Positions 52,550 to 61,038 of a stretch of 64,000 nt of DNA are shown here, piece after piece. Both the position numbers and the translations under genes were made by a program. Below the pieces are notes generated by a model that saw nothing but the letters and a program-made list of their open reading frames with translations, searched no databases and had not been told where the DNA came from. Each line of letters starts with the position of its first letter. The first letter of the stretch is position 1. Source of the DNA: Ardenticatenaceae bacterium (GTDB taxonomy: Bacteria > Chloroflexota > Anaerolineae > Promineifilales > Promineifilaceae); contig JACKBS010000005.1 in the NCBI GenBank assembly GCA_020634435.1, forward strand, positions 186,001 to 250,000, given 5' to 3'.

Positions 52550-53236
52550 TCACTGAATACTTTCCACTACCCTGTACAAATTCGACCTTCCCTCCTTGCC
52601 CACCTGCGCGATGACGTCACAGCGGGAGAGTGTGTAGGTGATGCGTTGGGCCAGGTTGAGCTTGAGTTTACCCTGCCGGGCTAGGTGGCGCGTGGTGAAC
52701 GGTTGCGGCAGGTCGGGTGGCAGCAGCGTGAGCAGCTCGGCGGGGGTGGCGAAGGTGTGCAGGCCAACGACCTCCAGCAGCCGATGATCGTGCAGGCTCC
52801 ACCCTTTGCGCCGCCAGCTGCCCTGGCCATCGTCGCGCCAAATTTCTTCTTGCCGCGTAAGCAGGGCACCCACCACTAGGTTGGGATGCGGCAGCAGGTG
52901 CGGAATGCGCATCAGCTCAGAGAAGAGGTCGAGCGCCTGCCCTTTTTTGGGCGATTTGCGGCGGCTGATGGGTTGGCCAACGGCCGTTTCCCGCACAATC
53001 CACTTTTCCTGGGCAATCGGATGCAGCAGCAGCACCGGGTGATTGTCTAGCAGGCGGCCCAGCTTGCGCTTTATTGCCCCAAAATGGCGCGTCTGAATCT
53101 CAATCAGCTGCTCGCCACGCACAATGTCGATGAAAAAGCCGTCCACCTGCACCTCAAACTGGTCACCGGAACGGCCGTACCATTCCTTGATCCCCGCATG
53201 CAGCGACTTCTCCGCCAGTGTCCCAATCTCATTCAT
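52550..53236 (-). CDS. Hypothetical protein with nuclease-like N-terminal core
   Basis: This 228-aa protein has an N-terminal segment (GFFIDIVRGEQLIEIQTRHF) whose Asp, Glu and Glu-x-Gln pattern is compatible with a PD-(D/E)xK-like fold with ExQ instead of ExK. The C-terminal half is winged-helix-like (ATPAELLTLLPPDLPQPFTT, ITYTLSRCDVIAQVGKEGRSN). Nuclease identity is an inference from a short motif only. Confidence 0.5.
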   Translation of the reverse strand: MNEIGTLAEKSLHAGIKEWYGRSGDQFEVQVDGFFIDIVRGEQLIEIQTRHFGAIKRKLGRLLDNHPVLLLHPIAQEKWIVRETAVGQPISRRKSPKKGQALDLFSELMRIPHLLPHPNLVVGALLTRQEEIWRDDGQGSWRRKGWSLHDHRLLEVVGLHTFATPAELLTLLPPDLPQPFTTRHLARQGKLKLNLAQRITYTLSRCDVIAQVGKEGRSNLYRVVESIQ

Positions 53237-53289
53237 AAAAAGCTCTATCCACAGATTTCGCAGATGACACAGATTAAACGGTCACCTCG

Positions 53290-54009
53290 TCACCCTTTCA
53301 CATATACGCCCCAATCGTCCATAAACCAGCCATTGTTCAAAATAGCCCACCGCCCGCGCATGGCGGCACCGACGACCACGGTTTGTGGCTGCGTGACGGT
53401 GAAGGTGGTCTGGAAGCGGTTTTTCTGGCCAAAGGTGGGTAGCTGCCAGCCAGTGGTGCCGTTACCCGCAATGAGCTTCACCTCACCAGACAGCGGATCG
53501 GGCGCCCAAATTTTCTGGCCGTTGTCGTAGCCCACGATGAGGTCGGGGAAGACGTTGATGACGAGGAGGTAGGTGCCAGGCTGGAGGAAAACGGCCGTTG
53601 TCAGCTCAAAACTAATCGCCCCGGAATCCTTAAATACTTTTACCGTCTGGTCGCCATCCCAAATGAACAGATCATGCTCAGCAGGCGGCAAAAAGGCCGA
53701 AGGCAAGACGCGTACTTCGGGCCGAACCCACACATTCCAGGGATCGGGGTCCAGCGTGTTGGTGCCTTCGGCAAACGTAAATTGCCAGCCTTCGGGGATT
53801 TGCAGTTCAGGGGTGCCGTTGGGATGATACCAGCCACCCTCGAACGAGCCATTGGCCAGCAGGTTGGGACCCAGCGGTGGGACGGTGATCAGTGGCAGGT
53901 ACAGCGTTTGGTTGGTGCCTGCCTGAGTATGGTAGGGGGGAACGGCCGTTGCCGCCACCACTAGCATCAGCCCCAGCAGGAGCATCAAAAATCGTTTAGA
54001 AAATCTCAT
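53290..54009 (-). CDS. Secreted jelly-roll-like protein
   Basis: This 239-aa protein has a signal peptide (RFLMLLLGLMLVVAATA) and a single beta-sandwich domain beginning NLLANGSFEGGWYHPNG, the entry of carbohydrate-binding-like (galactose-binding fold) modules. It is Trp-, Asn- and Gly-rich. No catalytic site is evident; it probably binds glycans or a surface partner. Confidence 0.65.
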   Translation of the reverse strand: MRFSKRFLMLLLGLMLVVAATAVPPYHTQAGTNQTLYLPLITVPPLGPNLLANGSFEGGWYHPNGTPELQIPEGWQFTFAEGTNTLDPDPWNVWVRPEVRVLPSAFLPPAEHDLFIWDGDQTVKVFKDSGAISFELTTAVFLQPGTYLLVINVFPDLIVGYDNGQKIWAPDPLSGEVKLIAGNGTTGWQLPTFGQKNRFQTTFTVTQPQTVVVGAAMRGRWAILNNGWFMDDWGVYVKG

Positions 54010-54026
54010 AAAGATCGCAGCTATAC

Positions 54027-54087
54027 AGACCCTAAGGGTTTTGAACTCGACTGATTTGTCGCCAGAAGTGGCAAACCCTTAGGGTCT
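54027..54087. repeat. AGACCCTAAGGGTTT hairpin, copy 3
   Basis: It has the same arms as 10719 and 12908 around an unrelated 31-nt loop; here in the region between divergent genes, followed by CGCC rather than a T-run. Confidence 0.65.
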
Positions 54088-54154
54088 CGCCAGGGAAACT
54101 GGCGTTGCTAAAAATCACCCAATCGGCGTGCATTGTAACAGAAGTGGCGCGTCC

Positions 54155-54183
54155 TTGACCAAACTGGGCAAGCCTGCTACTCT
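54155..54183 (+). promoter_or_regulatory. Promoter of the LysM protein gene
   Basis: TTGACC (54155-54160), 17 nt, TACTCT (54178-54183), about 48 nt of leader, then GAGGAGGAG before ATG 54238. Confidence 0.45.
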
Positions 54184-54237
54184 GTGGCATCATTTGTCAT
54201 AATGTTTTTACGCTTATGCTGAGGAGGAGTGTTTCCC

Positions 54238-54825
54238 ATGAGCGACACAAATGTTGACCCCTACGAAGTAGAAGAAAGAACCGCCCACATGCATGAACAT
54301 GATGTTGTGGTCGTTGAGCCTGAAGTCAATCGCCGCAGTGAAATGGTGAAATTCGGCATTTTGGTAATCATTTTCCTGGGCACAATTCTGGTTGTGGCTT
54401 TGTTACGGCCGTTTATCTTTAACACCATCATCCCTGCCGTTTTAGGTGAAGGACAACCCGCCGCGCCCCTGGTGAGCGATGACGCCGAGGCCGAAACGAT
54501 TAAGCCGGAAATGGAAGAGGTAGAAGCAACGGCCGTTCCCGCCGAAGAAACTCAGACAGACACAAATACGGAAGAAGCAACGGAGGCAGAAAATTCCCCA
54601 GAGGAAGCAGCCGAATCAGAAGAAGTTGTTAGCGAGCCTGAACAGCCGGGAGATTTTCCAACGGCCGTACCTGCCCGCACGCACACGGTTCAAGCGGGTG
54701 AAACCCTGACTGCTATTGCCCAACAGTACGGCGTCACCGTCCAGGCCATCGTCACCGCCAACGAAATCACCAACCCCGACCGTGTTACCGTCGGCACCAC
54801 CCTGGTCATCCCAGAGAGTCAGTAA
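54238..54825 (+). CDS. Membrane-anchored LysM protein
   Basis: This 195-aa protein has a cytoplasmic N-terminus with Glu/His residues, a single helix (about 39-57) and an external Glu/Thr/Ala-rich stalk (70-150). One LysM domain follows (HTVQAGETLTAIAQQYGVTV to VGTTLVIPES). It binds peptidoglycan. The very strong ribosome site (GAGGAGGAG, eight bases before the ATG) supports this start over the ATG at 54229. Confidence 0.88.
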   Translation: MSDTNVDPYEVEERTAHMHEHDVVVVEPEVNRRSEMVKFGILVIIFLGTILVVALLRPFIFNTIIPAVLGEGQPAAPLVSDDAEAETIKPEMEEVEATAVPAEETQTDTNTEEATEAENSPEEAAESEEVVSEPEQPGDFPTAVPARTHTVQAGETLTAIAQQYGVTVQAIVTANEITNPDRVTVGTTLVIPESQ

Positions 54826-54828
54826 ACG

Positions 54829-54893
54829 GTGGTCGGTTATCGGTGAACGGTAAACCGATGACCGTTTACGGATTACTGATTACCGACCACGTA
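54829..54893. repeat. GGTTATCGG/CCGATGACCG inverted word repeat
   Basis: GTGGTCGGTTATCGGTGAACGGTAAAC pairs imperfectly with GTTTACGGATTACTGATTACCGACCAC between convergent genes. It belongs to the same family as 34822-34880 and probably ends both transcripts. Confidence 0.55.
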
Positions 54894-56309
54894 TTACCGT
54901 TTACGGCCGCTTTTCGGCTTCACCCCACCCCGGTAACTGGGCACTTCCAGCAAGAAGAAAGTGCAGCGGCTGCCATCTAACATGCGGGTGGCTAGCCGGG
55001 GGTCAATCTCATCAATCGGCGTGGCTGTGGTAATAACCGTAGGAAGGCGGGCGCTGTAGCGATAGTTGAACAGCTGATACAGCTTCTCCCGCGCCCAGGC
55101 GGTGGCGCTTTCCGTCCCCAAATCGTCCAGCACCAGCAGCGGCGCGGTTTTCACCTCGTCAAAGCGCTTGTCGTAGCGCATCCCACTCGCGGGATTAAAC
55201 GTCGCCCGCAAATGATCCAGCAAATCTGGCACCAACACAAAAAGCACCGGCTCGCCCCGATTGTTTATCTGGTTGGCAATAGCTGCCGCCAGATGGGTCT
55301 TGCCATTGCCATAACCCAAACTGTTCAGTACCAACCAGTCAGCAGGCGCTTCCGCAAATTCGCGGGCGGTGTCGAAGGCATTGCGCAAATTATTGGCCTG
55401 GCCGCGGGGCAGTTCCCGCTCGCGTAAATCAAAGTTATCGAATGTTTTGTCGTGGTGTAGGCTCAGCGTGGACAGCTCCGACTGCTCCTGATCTACCCCG
55501 GCGCGCCGGAAATCGGGCGCAGCGATGTGCACAATTTGCACCAGGCTGGGGTCCACCATGCGCGATCGGATGCGGATTTCAATCGCTTCCAGCTCTAAAT
55601 TGGTGGTAACGACGGTGGGAAGACGGCCGTTATACCGATAGTTAAAAATTTGGTACAGTTTTTCCTGGGCCCAATCGCTGTTGCTCTGCGTGCCCAAATC
55701 ATCCAGGATGAGCAGCGGCGTGTTGCGAATTTGCTCAAAACGCTCGTCGTAACCGGTAGGGGAATTGGGGCTGTAGGTCGCCCGCAAGTGGTCCAACAGA
55801 TCAGGTGTGCTGACAAACAGGGCTGGATGTCCCATCTCGATGCGCTGGTTGGCAATGGCCGCAGCCAGATGCGTCTTGCCACAGCCGTAGCCGCCCTTCA
55901 ACACCAGCCAGCCATCTGGTTTTTGGGCAAAGCTCAGCGCCCGATCAAAAGCAAGCTTCAAATTTAGCTGCTTGCCGGGGGTCAGGCCGTGCCCCTCAGG
56001 CAAAAACGAGTCGAAGGTGCAGCTTTGCAATGCGCCCAGCTGGCTTAGCTTCATCAAGCCATCAATGCGGGCCATCTCGCGCTCGGCGGCGCGGCAGGTG
56101 CAGGCCACCGCCCGGCCAAAGCGCGGGTCGGCCGGGGGCACATTGGGAATGATGTAACCCAACCCGTCACACAGCGGGCAGTCTGGCTGGCCTAAGCCGC
56201 TGGCTTCAGCCGAGTCATCGGGCAGGTCATTAGCGCTTGATGATGTCGCGGTATTCGTCTGGGACTGATTGGCGTAGCTCTTTTTGAGTATCTCGGCGGC
56301 CGATTCCAT
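54894..56309 (-). CDS. Tandem-duplicated DnaI/DnaC-like helicase loader
   Basis: This 471-aa protein contains two complete AAA loader domains. Domain 1 has a zinc-like CPLC (44-47) and CTC (70-72), Walker A GGYGCGKT (139-146) and Walker B LLILDDLG (199-206). Domain 2 has LGYGNGKT (331-338), where the first glycine is Leu, and LLVLDDLG (391-398). Each has PDLLDHLRAT and LYQ[IL]FNYRY. Usual loaders have one such domain. ATG 56309 follows AGGAAGG, so the gene overlaps the preceding DnaD-like gene by 80 bp. It should load DnaB. Confidence 0.85.
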   Translation of the reverse strand: MESAAEILKKSYANQSQTNTATSSSANDLPDDSAEASGLGQPDCPLCDGLGYIIPNVPPADPRFGRAVACTCRAAEREMARIDGLMKLSQLGALQSCTFDSFLPEGHGLTPGKQLNLKLAFDRALSFAQKPDGWLVLKGGYGCGKTHLAAAIANQRIEMGHPALFVSTPDLLDHLRATYSPNSPTGYDERFEQIRNTPLLILDDLGTQSNSDWAQEKLYQIFNYRYNGRLPTVVTTNLELEAIEIRIRSRMVDPSLVQIVHIAAPDFRRAGVDQEQSELSTLSLHHDKTFDNFDLRERELPRGQANNLRNAFDTAREFAEAPADWLVLNSLGYGNGKTHLAAAIANQINNRGEPVLFVLVPDLLDHLRATFNPASGMRYDKRFDEVKTAPLLVLDDLGTESATAWAREKLYQLFNYRYSARLPTVITTATPIDEIDPRLATRMLDGSRCTFFLLEVPSYRGGVKPKSGRKR

Positions 56310-56937
56310 CTTTCTTTCCTTCCTGTCTCCATCGTTCCAAAATGGCCACGATGTAACGCCACTTACGTACGTTGTTGGCAACGGCCGTTTCAATTGCTTC
56401 TTCTATCCACCGCACGGGATAGGTCTGCTCGGCGTCGCGCAGCTCATCGGCCACCATCGGGGTGAGGGGCCCAATGTTTTGTTCATAGAGGATGAAGATA
56501 TTCGGCCGTTCCACCAGCAGGGTGATTGGCTCATCTTCATCAGGATTGGGCCGCCACTCACCTTTGGTGATGCCTTCAAAGGCCGCCCGCCCTTTTTCCG
56601 TATTAAAAAAGTAAAGGTCCATCACGCCGTCGGCGCTTTCGATGTTGACGTGCAAAAAGGTCCCCCGCGCCACAGCCCGCTCAATGCCATCCGTCAGCGC
56701 TTCAATCGCGATGGCGGTTGTTGGACCCAAACCTTTAACAAACTCAGTGTCGTTCAAAAAATCGGTCAGGCGCAAAAAGCGCACCTTGCCATCTTTTTGC
56801 CCCATGGCCCAAAACGCATACAGCGTCACCTTCAATTCAGCTATGTTGTCAATGTTGGGCAGCAGATCGCTAAAAAAAAGGTTAGGCACCATGGTCGTGC
56901 GTAATTTGCCGTCTGGAAAACCGGGGAAACCTTTCAT
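56230..56937 (-). CDS. DnaD-domain replication initiation protein
   Basis: This 235-aa protein has an N-terminal winged-helix region (NIAELKVTLYAFWAMGQ, FLNDTEFVKGLG) and a C-terminal DnaD/DnaB_2 domain (NIFILYEQNIGPLTPMVADE, WIEEAIETAVANNVRKWRYI). It connects origin melting with helicase loading. It lies downstream of dnaB and overlaps the tandem loader gene, forming a replication-initiation operon. Confidence 0.85.
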   Translation of the reverse strand: MKGFPGFPDGKLRTTMVPNLFFSDLLPNIDNIAELKVTLYAFWAMGQKDGKVRFLRLTDFLNDTEFVKGLGPTTAIAIEALTDGIERAVARGTFLHVNIESADGVMDLYFFNTEKGRAAFEGITKGEWRPNPDEDEPITLLVERPNIFILYEQNIGPLTPMVADELRDAEQTYPVRWIEEAIETAVANNVRKWRYIVAILERWRQEGKKDGIGRRDTQKELRQSVPDEYRDIIKR

Positions 56938-57042
56938 AATGGTTAATTGTGAATGGTCAATGGTGAATTGTCAACGTCATTGGAGATTAGAGATTGGAAA
57001 CTAGAGATTAAGCCAGTCTCTAATCTCCAGTCTCCAATCTCC
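56938..57042. repeat. GGAGATTAGAGATTGG inverted word repeat
   Basis: TGGAGATTAGAGATTGGAAAC and TCTCTAATCTCCAGTCTCCAATCTCC form a hairpin (about 56980-57043). TTAATTGTGAATGGTCAATGGTGAATTG lies next to it. It separates dnaB from the DnaD-like gene. Confidence 0.5.
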
Positions 57043-58383
57043 CTAAAGATTGATTTCCTGGCGCTGAAGGTTGCGGAAGGTGGCCAGTTTGCTGTGCCAG
57101 TAGAGGTCGATGGTGCCCGTGGGGCCGTTGCGGTGTTTGGCGATAGTGAGTTCGGCGATATTCGGCCGTTCCGTTGTCTCCGGGTTGTAATATTCATCCC
57201 GGTAAATAAACATTACGATGTCCGCGTCTTGCTCGATACTACCGCTGTCTCTGAGGTCAGAGAGCTGGGGATGTTTGTCCTGGCGCTGCTCGACGGCGCG
57301 GCTGAGCTGGGCAGCGGCCAGTACGGGCACATCCAGCTCACGGGCCAACCCCTTGAGCCCGCGCGAAATCTCGCTGATTTCCATAACGCGGTTGTTGGTG
57401 CTATGCTCGGCTGACATTAGCTGCAAATAGTCGATAATAATTAGATCGAGACCATGCTCAGCGTAGAGGCGGCGGCACTTGGTGCGCAGTTGGTTAGGCG
57501 TAATGGACGGCGTGTCGTCGATAAAAATGCGCGTTTCCGATAAACGGCCGATTGCCTCCATAAAAATAGGCAGTTCGTGCTCATGCAGCTGGCCACGCCG
57601 CAGCCGCTGCGAGTCGATGCGCGTTTCGGACGCGATCATACGCTGCACCAGCTGTTCGCCAGACATTTCCAGGTTAAAAATGGCCACACGCTTGCCGTAG
57701 CGCATCGCGGCGGTCAAAGCAATGGCGTTTTGCAGACTGGTTTTGCCCATACCAGGCCGTGCCGCCAAAATCAGCAGGTCTGAACGATTGAGACCGCCCA
57801 GCAACCGATCTAGATCGGTGAAGCCGGTGGGCACACCAATGACATCTTCCCCCTGTTCCATGAGCCGCTGAATACGGTCCAGATATTCGCCGGCGATCTG
57901 CTTAACCGGCACCAAGTCGCGCGTGGTGCGCTGCTCGCTAATGCTAAACAGCGCCGTCTCCGACCGGTCGATGACCACGTTGATGTCTTCGGCTTCGTCG
58001 TAAGCCAGGTTGGCAATGGTGCCCGCCGCGCCAATGAGCTTACGCCGCAAAGCGGCCGCTTCCACCAGTTTGCCATAGTTACGGGCATTAATCGCCGTCG
58101 GCACGGCATTGATCAGGCCAATGACGTACGCTTCACCGCCTACTTCTTCCAGCTGTTCACGCCGTCGCAATTCCTCAGTGAGCGTCACAAAGTCTAACGG
58201 TTCACGCCGTTCGCTCAGGCTGAGAATGGATTCGTAAATCCATTTGTTGGCCGTGCGGTAAAATGCATCAGGACGCAAAAAGTTGGAGATTTCAAACAGG
58301 GCATCGGGATCAATGAGCAAAGAGCCGAGAACGGCTTCTTCGGCTTCGAGGCTGTGGGGGGGTAGGCGTTCAATTGTGCTCAT
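57043..58383 (-). CDS. dnaB: Replicative DNA helicase DnaB
   Basis: This 446-aa protein has the N-terminal DnaB domain (LPPHSLEAEEAVLGSLLIDP), the RecA-like motor with Walker A ARPGMGKTS (208-216) and DLIIIDYLQLM. VLAAAQLSRAVEQR and DLRDSGSIEQDADIVMFIYR follow. The length is normal and there is no intein. It is read from a leaderless promoter that overlaps the terminator of the upstream gene. Confidence 0.96.
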   Translation of the reverse strand: MSTIERLPPHSLEAEEAVLGSLLIDPDALFEISNFLRPDAFYRTANKWIYESILSLSERREPLDFVTLTEELRRREQLEEVGGEAYVIGLINAVPTAINARNYGKLVEAAALRRKLIGAAGTIANLAYDEAEDINVVIDRSETALFSISEQRTTRDLVPVKQIAGEYLDRIQRLMEQGEDVIGVPTGFTDLDRLLGGLNRSDLLILAARPGMGKTSLQNAIALTAAMRYGKRVAIFNLEMSGEQLVQRMIASETRIDSQRLRRGQLHEHELPIFMEAIGRLSETRIFIDDTPSITPNQLRTKCRRLYAEHGLDLIIIDYLQLMSAEHSTNNRVMEISEISRGLKGLARELDVPVLAAAQLSRAVEQRQDKHPQLSDLRDSGSIEQDADIVMFIYRDEYYNPETTERPNIAELTIAKHRNGPTGTIDLYWHSKLATFRNLQRQEINL

Positions 58384-58390
58384 GGATCAG

Positions 58391-58419
58391 ATTTTAGAAT
58401 GAAAACGTGAAATGCCCAA
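58391..58419 (-). promoter_or_regulatory. Leaderless promoter of dnaB
   Basis: TTGGGC (58414-58419), 17 nt, TAAAAT (58391-58396), seven bases to ATG 58383. The -35 sits in the loop of the terminator hairpin at 58403-58437. Confidence 0.55.
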
Positions 58420-58437
58420 CTGGTGCATTTCACGTTT
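58403..58437 (-). terminator. Hairpin terminator overlapping the dnaB promoter
   Basis: AAACGTGAAATGC (58403-58415) and GCATTTCACGTTT (58425-58437) form a perfect 13-bp stem. On the minus strand it follows the DUF151 gene by about 40 nt and is followed by TTTTCATTC. Confidence 0.7.
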
Positions 58438-58477
58438 AAATTTCAGAATACAGCTTGAATTTTAAGCTGGGGGAAAA

Positions 58478-58987
58478 CTATTCGTCGAAATCTTCAAAGT
58501 CGAGGGAATCGACAAAGTCAGTAAAAATATCTAGGGTCTCGGCTTCTTCGCTATCCGTCTCTTTGGCATCTTCCTGAAGAATGTCTGGCTCGGGCAGCAC
58601 GCCAACTTCGTCCATCACATCCTGGTTCACGAAGACGGGCACTTTTACACGTACGGCCAGGGCAATGGCATCGGAAGAGCGACTGTCAATCTCTTTAAGT
58701 TCGCCGTTCACATCAATAAAAAGGCTGGCGTAAAAAACGCCATCGTTTAGCGCTTTGATCAGCACATGGGAAACTTTACCACCCATGGCGGTAATGACAT
58801 TCTTGAGCAAATCGTGGGTTACAGGGCGGGCCATTTCCACGTCCTGCAATTCAATGGTGATAGCGTCGGCTTCATAGGGGCCAATCCAAATGGGCAGTTG
58901 GCGTTCGCTATCAATTTCTTTTAGCACCACGATGCGATGTTGAGATACAAGGCTGATACGGATGCTGTCTACGACAACTTCGATCAT
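58478..58987 (-). CDS. Bifunctional nuclease family protein (DUF151)
   Basis: This 169-aa protein has the conserved core IVVLKEIDSERQLPIWIGPYEADAI (quoted in part), PVTHDLLKNVI and DSRSSDAIALAVR, then an acidic tail (about 135-169). The family has reported nuclease activity in plants, and bacterial members are widespread in Chloroflexota and Thermotogota. ATG 58987 follows GAGGGTGAAC; the ATG at 59002 lies before that site. Confidence 0.9.
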   Translation of the reverse strand: MIEVVVDSIRISLVSQHRIVVLKEIDSERQLPIWIGPYEADAITIELQDVEMARPVTHDLLKNVITAMGGKVSHVLIKALNDGVFYASLFIDVNGELKEIDSRSSDAIALAVRVKVPVFVNQDVMDEVGVLPEPDILQEDAKETDSEEAETLDIFTDFVDSLDFEDFDE

Positions 58988-59150
58988 GTTCACCCTCTTC
59001 ATTTAGCGCCTGTCGGTCTTTCAGTTGAATCTTTGACAGGTGCTTGGTCACTGCTAGGAACAGTGTCTGTCCTCTGTTCGTATTTTGGGCATTGTAGCAT
59101 AAAGTAAAAATTTATCCATGCCACCAGAGCAAATGTGTATCGCCTTTTAA

Positions 59151-60887
59151 TTAGTTGGAGAGCACCCAGTTTTGGCCAAAGAGTGTGAGGGTGAGTTGGG
59201 TAAGTACGGCCGTATTTGCCCCATTCACCTTCACCTCGGCCCGATCCCCGTTGAGTAGCACCTGCTGCACCTCGTACCCCTGGTTCGTGAGGGAGCGAAC
59301 CAGGTTCAAATAGCTGGCGGCTAACGGATCGATAAAGACGCCGTCATTTTCGAGGACGCGGGTAACGCTGTCTAGCAGCACATTGGCTTTGTTGTAATCC
59401 CCGGCACGCGAGGCCACATCGGCAGCTTGCAGCATCACTTCCAGCGTCACATTCACCTCTCCATCCGGGTGACGCGTGAGGTCAGACGGATTCCCTTCGG
59501 TTTTCAGCGAACCGGGGTAAGGCAGCCAGGCGGTGAGGAAGTAAGCGGTGGGGTCATACAAACGCTGATAATTGCGCATCACGTTAAAGTAACGGATCGT
59601 TGTTTGCAAATCGATCAGCACATTGCGATCTTGAGGCAGGGTGGCCAGGTAAGCCAACCAATCGGCTTCAGCTTGAGCCAGAGTAATGCCAAAATATTGC
59701 TGCAAATTCAGATCCATCGCCTGTGACATAGTCGGCGCATCCGAGGCGGCCACATCGGCATAAAACTGCTTAAAACGCGGCCAACCGTAGGTGTCGATGA
59801 GGTAGCTCACAAAACCCGCCGACTCTAGATAGCCAATTTCGTGCTGAATGGGATAAAAATCGTCGATGAGTTGAGCCAGCGGGATGTATTGATCCAGCGC
59901 CACAAGGGCGGCGGCTCGCTGGGGAATGTTTTCTATTTTGTAATGCCCACCGCTGCCCCACACGGCCAGACCTTCGGCCAGGAAGGTGATGCGATCGGGG
60001 GCAAACTGGCGATCGATGATGTGCACCGCTTCATGCGTCAGCACCTGCTCAAAACCCTGGCTGGCATACTGCCGATCCAGATAAGAAATAACGACGGCAT
60101 TCCCGGCATAACCGCCCTGGCCAATGACCCGATCAACAAGATAGATATCAATTTTGCGATTGAGTTCTTCTTCCAGGCGAGAGGCGGCTAGATCGACGGC
60201 CGTTTCTACCTTCACCAACAAATCGGGCAAATCGCGGTAAGCGGCCGTTCCGCTGACCACGTAAACATTGCAGCAGTCGGTTTCGGCCGTCACCCAGGTG
60301 GCATTACGCTCATTGGGCGGCAGCTCCAGCGGATCGTGTACGGCCACCGTCAGCATCACCTGGTTGTTGTCCCGGTTTTCGTCGCCCACCGAAACCGTAT
60401 CAAAGCGGTCTAAAATAACGTGCACCAGATGCTCGCCAACGTTGTCGGTGGTGTCCCAGGCCCACTCAAACAGCCCAATGGCGTCGCCCGCCAGATTCGG
60501 CGAGCTGAGCGTACCTTCGGCCACATCCTGGTAATCGACCAGCACATGCACGGTCACGGTGCGCGGGTCAACATTGTCTGGCACGTGGGCTAGCACCTGG
60601 AAAGTGACTTTATCGCCCGCGTAAATTTCAGGGACCGGGTAGAGAATGACGTCGCCTTCATCCAGAGAAAGATCAGGCTGGGGCGCAACGGCCGTTTCTG
60701 TTGGCGCTTCGGGTAGAGTTGGTGTGTTGGTTGGCGGAATTTGAACGGTAGGCGTGTCTTGCGGGGTATCAGTGCTGAGCACCGCTCCAGTTGGCGTGTT
60801 GGTTGGCGGAACGGCCGTTGGGCTATTGCAGCCAACCGCGACAAGCAAAACAAACAGAACAATCAACCCAAAGAATTTTCGGCTCAT
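59151..60887 (-). CDS. Gluzincin (peptidase MA-like) metalloprotease lipoprotein
   Basis: This 578-aa lipoprotein has lipobox LLVAVGC (Cys20), a Thr/Pro linker (22-70) and a beta-sandwich CARDB-like domain (about 72-185). The peptidase part has HEAVH (285-289) and the third ligand Glu305 (FLAEGLAVW), an HExxH-15-E gluzincin. The C-terminal region is helical with a final NTF2-like segment. It acts outside the cell on peptides or surface proteins. Confidence 0.87.
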   Translation of the reverse strand: MSRKFFGLIVLFVLLVAVGCNSPTAVPPTNTPTGAVLSTDTPQDTPTVQIPPTNTPTLPEAPTETAVAPQPDLSLDEGDVILYPVPEIYAGDKVTFQVLAHVPDNVDPRTVTVHVLVDYQDVAEGTLSSPNLAGDAIGLFEWAWDTTDNVGEHLVHVILDRFDTVSVGDENRDNNQVMLTVAVHDPLELPPNERNATWVTAETDCCNVYVVSGTAAYRDLPDLLVKVETAVDLAASRLEEELNRKIDIYLVDRVIGQGGYAGNAVVISYLDRQYASQGFEQVLTHEAVHIIDRQFAPDRITFLAEGLAVWGSGGHYKIENIPQRAAALVALDQYIPLAQLIDDFYPIQHEIGYLESAGFVSYLIDTYGWPRFKQFYADVAASDAPTMSQAMDLNLQQYFGITLAQAEADWLAYLATLPQDRNVLIDLQTTIRYFNVMRNYQRLYDPTAYFLTAWLPYPGSLKTEGNPSDLTRHPDGEVNVTLEVMLQAADVASRAGDYNKANVLLDSVTRVLENDGVFIDPLAASYLNLVRSLTNQGYEVQQVLLNGDRAEVKVNGANTAVLTQLTLTLFGQNWVLSN

Positions 60888-61038
60888 TACATCAAACCCA
60901 TTACTTGCTAAAAAGTACACCAATGATGTGTGGCAATGCTGCCACCTTTAATTTTAACGAGTGCCACCAGCAGCGTCGCTTTAGTCTGGAGTCACTCAGC
61001 AATTGTTAAGATAATCTGGCCTCACCACGCCCTACACA

